From CBDFHV01 sp965247705 (GTDB lineage: Bacteria; Pseudomonadota; Alphaproteobacteria; Rhodospirillales; CAMCUA01), in contig CBDFHV010000086.1 in NCBI GenBank assembly GCA_965247705.1, positions 186,001 through 250,000 on the forward strand: a stretch of 64,000 nt of DNA, written 5' to 3'. This document shows positions 60,468 through 64,000 of the stretch, in pieces. The notes under the pieces are model-generated. The model had not been told where the DNA came from and made no database searches. It saw nothing but the letters and a program-made list of their open reading frames with translations. Position 1 is the stretch's first letter, and every line of letters starts with the position of its first letter. The position numbers were made by a program, and so were the translations under genes.

Positions 60468-61475
60468 CTACTCCAGGTTCAGCAGCTTCGCCGGATTGGT
60501 GCACATCATGGTTTGGATGTCCGCCGATGGGAAGTCCATGTCGAGGAAGCATGCCGCCGCCATCCGCATGCCCTCCACGGGCGTCGGAAGCGCCCGTACC
60601 CCGTAGTCGGAGCTGACAATGATATGTTCGGGGCCGACTTCACGGATCTGGTCGCCCAAGCCTCGAAGATTGGGCCGGTGCTTCGCGACATCGAGGACAA
60701 CGTCGTACATATATTCCGGCTCGACATAGTAGTGGGTCCTTGGGATCGCCCCGGCGCCGATAAACTGGGCCACGGAGTGTTCCAGAAAGGCACCCTTTTT
60801 CGCCGCGGCTTTCTGTTGTTCGACGGACAATTCCCCCAGTGCGTGTTCGGCGATGACGACCTGTTTGATGCCGTAGGTACCGGCGAGGTCGACAAGCCGC
60901 ATGGCCTCTTCGCCCGAGACATGTCCCGTGTTCAGATACACGCCCGGAGAATTGGCGATAAGTGTCAGGATCTCGTCAATCTCGGGGGTCACGCTGTCCA
61001 GGGGAATCCGGATGGCACGGGAGAACTCTTCCTCCAGGAACTTCGGATAAAGATCCTTGAGAAGGACCGGCTTTCCATCCACGATTCGTGCCTCGCGGGA
61101 GGCCATGAAGTGAGTCGTATGGGTGCCGAACTGGACGAATTTCGCGCCCGCGCCGTAGTTGAGCGCCGTCTTGACGGCGCGCGGATTAATTCCCCCGTAG
61201 TTCGAGTTGAGGTTGATCCCGCCATATACCTCGATGCCGGGCACCCGTCGCTGCACCATCCAAGCCGTCCCGCAGCTCTCCGAGAACACGTCCATGTAGA
61301 CGATGGCGCGCATGCCGGCGTCACGGGCTTCTTCGGCGGCTTCGAACGGATCGGAACGACGGGGGCTCGAATTCAAATGGGGACCGGCGTGCACATGTAT
61401 GTCGATCGCCCCATGAAGCAATTCACTCGAAAGTTCCGTCGATCGCGTATAGAACGTTTCCGTTTTTATGGACAT
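60468..61475 (-). CDS. DUF6282-type metal-dependent hydrolase
   Basis: 335 residues. An amidohydrolase-like TIM barrel: GAIDIHVHAGPH gives the HxH metal ligands, VYLNTGHVSGEEAMRL and VVIAEHALGELS further His residues, and HIIVSSDYG the late Asp. This matches the DUF6282 family. The substrate is unknown; the gene lies between an ABC importer and an aspartate dehydrogenase-like gene, suggesting hydrolysis of an imported compound. Confidence 0.82.
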   Translation of the reverse strand: MSIKTETFYTRSTELSSELLHGAIDIHVHAGPHLNSSPRRSDPFEAAEEARDAGMRAIVYMDVFSESCGTAWMVQRRVPGIEVYGGINLNSNYGGINPRAVKTALNYGAGAKFVQFGTHTTHFMASREARIVDGKPVLLKDLYPKFLEEEFSRAIRIPLDSVTPEIDEILTLIANSPGVYLNTGHVSGEEAMRLVDLAGTYGIKQVVIAEHALGELSVEQQKAAAKKGAFLEHSVAQFIGAGAIPRTHYYVEPEYMYDVVLDVAKHRPNLRGLGDQIREVGPEHIIVSSDYGVRALPTPVEGMRMAAACFLDMDFPSADIQTMMCTNPAKLLNLE

Positions 61476-61590
61476 GATCGCGTCAGCCTCCTCAATGGGC
61501 TTGGGTTATCGGATTGGACATTGGACGGACTCCCGATGACATGGCGCGACGCGCCGGCCGGGCTGTCCAGGTTACGGTGTCAAGGTGCCA

Positions 61591-62673
61591 CTACCTTTGC
61601 ATCAGCACGGCATGTTCGGTGGCGACCGTGCAGATGATTGCCTCTCCTTCTTCTACGAGTTCGTCCGGAAGACCGCGACACAGCAGGGGCTGGCCGTTCC
61701 AGTCGAGTTGGTATTCCACGAAGTCCCCGGCGAACGTTCTTCGCGTTACCCGAACCTCCCACGCATTGACGGCCTCTGGCGGGGCATTGTGTGAGAGCTT
61801 GAGATGGACGCTCTTGATGGCCACGGCCAATCGATTGGATGCCACGTCCTTGGCATCGCAGATTACCATACCACCATTGTCTAGACGGACGGCCACGAAA
61901 CCGGGGTCGCTGGGTTCATCGACGCGCTCTCCGTGAACAATGTTCGAAGACCCGATAAAATCCGCCACGAACGGCGTTGCCGGTTCGTAATAGATGTTGA
62001 GCGGGTCTCCTTCTTGTTCCACGTGGCCGTTGTTCATGACAATGAGCCGGTCGGCCATGGAGAGTGCTTCCTCTTGATCATGGGTCACGTAGATCGAGGT
62101 GATCCCCAAGCGCTCCTGCAGCTGCTTCAACTCGTTGCGCATCTGGTTTCTGAGTTTCGCATCGAGGTTCGAGAGGGGCTCGTCGAACAAGAGCAGTTTT
62201 GGCTCGAACACGAAACTGCGAGCCAAGGCAACCCGCTGCTGCTGGCCGCCACTCAAGAGGGGAGCCGGCCGATCCACGAAGTCGCTCAATCCAACCAGGT
62301 CCAGAGCCTCTTCAACCCGTCTCCTGGCTTCGGCCTTCGAGTAGTTTCGCAACTGCAACCCATAGACCACATTCTCGAACACGGTCATGTGCGGCCAGAT
62401 CGCGTAGCTCTGGAATACCATGGAGAGATCGCGCCGTTCGGTTGGCACGTTGATCCCGTTCGCGTTGTCGAAAACGGTGCCCCCGAGCACTGAAATGCGA
62501 CCGCTCGCGGGGGCCTCCAACCCGGCGATAGCCCGAAGTGTCGTTGTCTTGCCGCATCCACTTGGCCCCAGCAAGGCGACGAACTCCCCGGATTGGGCCA
62601 CAAAACTGACGCCATCGACCGCCGCGATGGTGCCGTAGGTGACGACAAGGTCCTCGATCTCTAGAGCGAGCAT
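61591..62673 (-). CDS. ABC transporter ATP-binding protein (PotA/FbpC type)
   Basis: 360 residues. Walker A GPSGCGKT (36-43), Q-loop VFQSYAIWPHMTVFENV, signature LSGGQQQR (140-147), Walker B LLLFDEP (160-166), and a C-terminal TOBE domain. Members energise import of spermidine, Fe(III) or other small solutes. It lies 39 bases downstream of the permease gene. Confidence 0.95.
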   Translation of the reverse strand: MLALEIEDLVVTYGTIAAVDGVSFVAQSGEFVALLGPSGCGKTTTLRAIAGLEAPASGRISVLGGTVFDNANGINVPTERRDLSMVFQSYAIWPHMTVFENVVYGLQLRNYSKAEARRRVEEALDLVGLSDFVDRPAPLLSGGQQQRVALARSFVFEPKLLLFDEPLSNLDAKLRNQMRNELKQLQERLGITSIYVTHDQEEALSMADRLIVMNNGHVEQEGDPLNIYYEPATPFVADFIGSSNIVHGERVDEPSDPGFVAVRLDNGGMVICDAKDVASNRLAVAIKSVHLKLSHNAPPEAVNAWEVRVTRRTFAGDFVEYQLDWNGQPLLCRGLPDELVEEGEAIICTVATEHAVLMQR

Positions 62674-62712
62674 GGATCCGTCCGGGCTGGTTTCCGCAAG
62701 GTGGGCACGAGG

Positions 62713-64000
62713 TTAGAGCTCCATGGTCCGTACGCCGCCAAGTCGGCGAATCATCAGAAGGAAGACAAAGATAATTGCCGTTTGAATCAGCGACAGGGCC
62801 GCCACAAGGGTGAACGAACTACCAACCCACAAATCGAACACCTGAACCGATAGAACCATCGTTCTGCTGTTCACCAGCAGCGCGGAGGCGGACAGTTCCT
62901 TGATCATGGAGATGAACAGCAGGGTCCAGCCGGCCCACAGGCCGGGCTTCAAGAGTGGCAGCGTAACGGTGCGCAAGACACGGGACCACTTCGCGCCGCA
63001 CACACTCGCACACTCCTCCAGGCTGGTATCGATCTGAACCAGACTGGTCCCCACGGCCCTGATTCCATAGGGAAGGAAGACGGTGATGTAGGCGATCAGG
63101 ACGATCCAAATCGTGCCGTACATGGGTATATAAGAAACGCGGATCCATGCCCACAGAAGCCCCAGGGAAAAGACAATTCCCGGAATCGCGATGGGCACCA
63201 TCGCAATGTATTCGAGGAGCTTACGCCCCCGCAGTTTGGTGCGATGAACGATCCACGCGACGGCACTGCAAATGGCCAGGGCAAGCGTCGCTCCGCCGAA
63301 TGCAAGACCGATCGTGTTGCGGATGGAAACCTTGGTGGTCGATAGTTCGAAGAGAACATATCGAAAATTTTCCAAAGTATAAACCGCGCCATCCAGCGTG
63401 CTGGTGACAAACTTAAGAAGCGACGAAAAGACAATGGCGCCCATTGGAAGCACGACCACAACTGCCACGAAGCTGAAACCGAACAAGAACAGAGGCCATT
63501 TCCAGGGTCCCACGTCCACCAGCTTCGGGCGGTAGCCACGTCCCGTCACGGTAACGTAGCTACGAGTTCCCAAGACCTTGAACTGGAGGTAGACACCAAC
63601 GACGGTCACCAGAAACAACGACAGACCCATTGCCGCGGCGGCCCCATAGTTCGGCAGGAAGCCCGCGACATGCTGATACATTCGAGTCGTCAGCACGAGA
63701 TAGCCATGGGGCATGCCCAAGACGGCGGGAACGCCGAATTGGCCAATCGACAGAACGAACACCAACAGGGAGCTTCCGACAATGGCCGGCTTGATCAGCG
63801 GAAACGTGATCTTGAGCGCGGTCTTTAGATTGCCGCCGCCCAATATCTTGGAACCTTCCTCCAGGGCCGGGTCCATCGACCGCAACGCCCCGGCCACAAA
63901 CAGGTATGTGAAAGGGACATAATAAATGCCCGTCACGAAAACGATGCCCCACGGGGTGTAGATATTCAGCGGCCCTTCATCGAGGCCAAAAATCGACGCG
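62713..64000 (-). CDS. ABC transporter permease, FbpB-type (partial, 5' end beyond window)
   Basis: At least 429 residues; the frame is open to the right edge (reading ASIFGLDEGPLNIYTPWGIV), so the N-terminus is missing. About ten hydrophobic segments are visible. Two EAA-like loops appear: ALEEGSKILGGGNLKTALKI and SLEECASVCGAKWSRVLRTV, showing a fused double permease as in FbpB. It forms the inner-membrane channel with the downstream ATPase. The binding-protein gene is probably outside the window. Confidence 0.92.
   Translation of the reverse strand, partial: ASIFGLDEGPLNIYTPWGIVFVTGIYYVPFTYLFVAGALRSMDPALEEGSKILGGGNLKTALKITFPLIKPAIVGSSLLVFVLSIGQFGVPAVLGMPHGYLVLTTRMYQHVAGFLPNYGAAAAMGLSLFLVTVVGVYLQFKVLGTRSYVTVTGRGYRPKLVDVGPWKWPLFLFGFSFVAVVVVLPMGAIVFSSLLKFVTSTLDGAVYTLENFRYVLFELSTTKVSIRNTIGLAFGGATLALAICSAVAWIVHRTKLRGRKLLEYIAMVPIAIPGIVFSLGLLWAWIRVSYIPMYGTIWIVLIAYITVFLPYGIRAVGTSLVQIDTSLEECASVCGAKWSRVLRTVTLPLLKPGLWAGWTLLFISMIKELSASALLVNSRTMVLSVQVFDLWVGSSFTLVAALSLIQTAIIFVFLLMIRRLGGVRTMEL

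Noticed and set aside
56698..64000. Prophage or defence island
   Set aside because: No integrase, phage structural, restriction or nuclease genes are seen; only one insertion sequence and metabolic or transport genes.

Overview
The window is a GC-rich (roughly two-thirds G+C) stretch of a Gram-negative alphaproteobacterial chromosome, most like the Rhodospirillales. The assignment rests on gene order (leuS-lptE-holA facing mnmE-mnmG-rsmG-parA-parB; hemE-hemH-hemJ-rho; maf-aroE-coaE-dnaQ facing secB; timA-mltA), on a Gram-negative porin, and on an OmpR-type regulator of a kind common in that group. Two perfect parS palindromes next to parAB suggest that the region lies near the replication origin.

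Layout. 1-3.0 kb: end of a surface-polysaccharide locus (end of an unidentified gene, NDP-sugar epimerase, WbpM/CapD-type dehydratase). 3.1-4.6 kb: purH. 4.78-5.23 kb: a BCP-type peroxiredoxin with an in-frame UGA exactly at the peroxidatic cysteine codon and a SECIS-like hairpin 17 nt downstream, so a probable selenoprotein; its reading frame is also broken by one base in a run of five C. 5.4-7.9 kb: alpha/beta hydrolase, atypical SDR and a GntR/UTRA regulator with a duplicated operator. 8.0-17.8 kb: response regulator, hypothetical protein, PLP-homeostasis protein, ThiE-like protein, TPR protein, TPR-sulfotransferase, porin, glycosyltransferase, JmjC/cupin oxygenase, DUF3576 lipoprotein. 17.9-28.3 kb: leuS, lptE, holA, then parB-parA-rsmG-mnmG-mnmE with two parS sites and a DUF6489-like gene. 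28.4-31.9 kb: DUF255 thioredoxin-like protein, ogt, quinone oxidoreductase. 32.2-36.3 kb: rho, hemJ, hemH, hemE. 36.7-43.5 kb: PPDK/PEP synthase regulatory protein, maf, aroE, coaE, dnaQ, secB, fxsA, timA, mltA. 43.6-47.4 kb: lutABC-like lactate oxidation genes placed between mltA and the smr/XRE pair. 47.4-56.7 kb: DUF1223 protein, methyltransferases, acnA, cupin, Tat-exported dienelactone hydrolase, VOC protein, patatin, TetR.

From 56.7 kb the window becomes accessory: a complete IS630-family element, a methyltransferase divergent from a LysR regulator, then a catabolic or uptake cluster (aspartate dehydrogenase-like protein, DUF6282-type metallohydrolase, PotA/FbpC-type ATPase, FbpB-type double permease) that runs off the end. 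Its substrate cannot be told from the sequence.

The most notable observation is the candidate selenocysteine peroxiredoxin. Other points worth a second look are the GntR operator pair, the SDR without the YxxxK motif, an inverted repeat around the hemE -10 box, lutABC inside a housekeeping operon, and the DUF6282/ABC cluster. No rRNA, tRNA or CRISPR array was seen. All calls are by reading the sequence; no database search was run.
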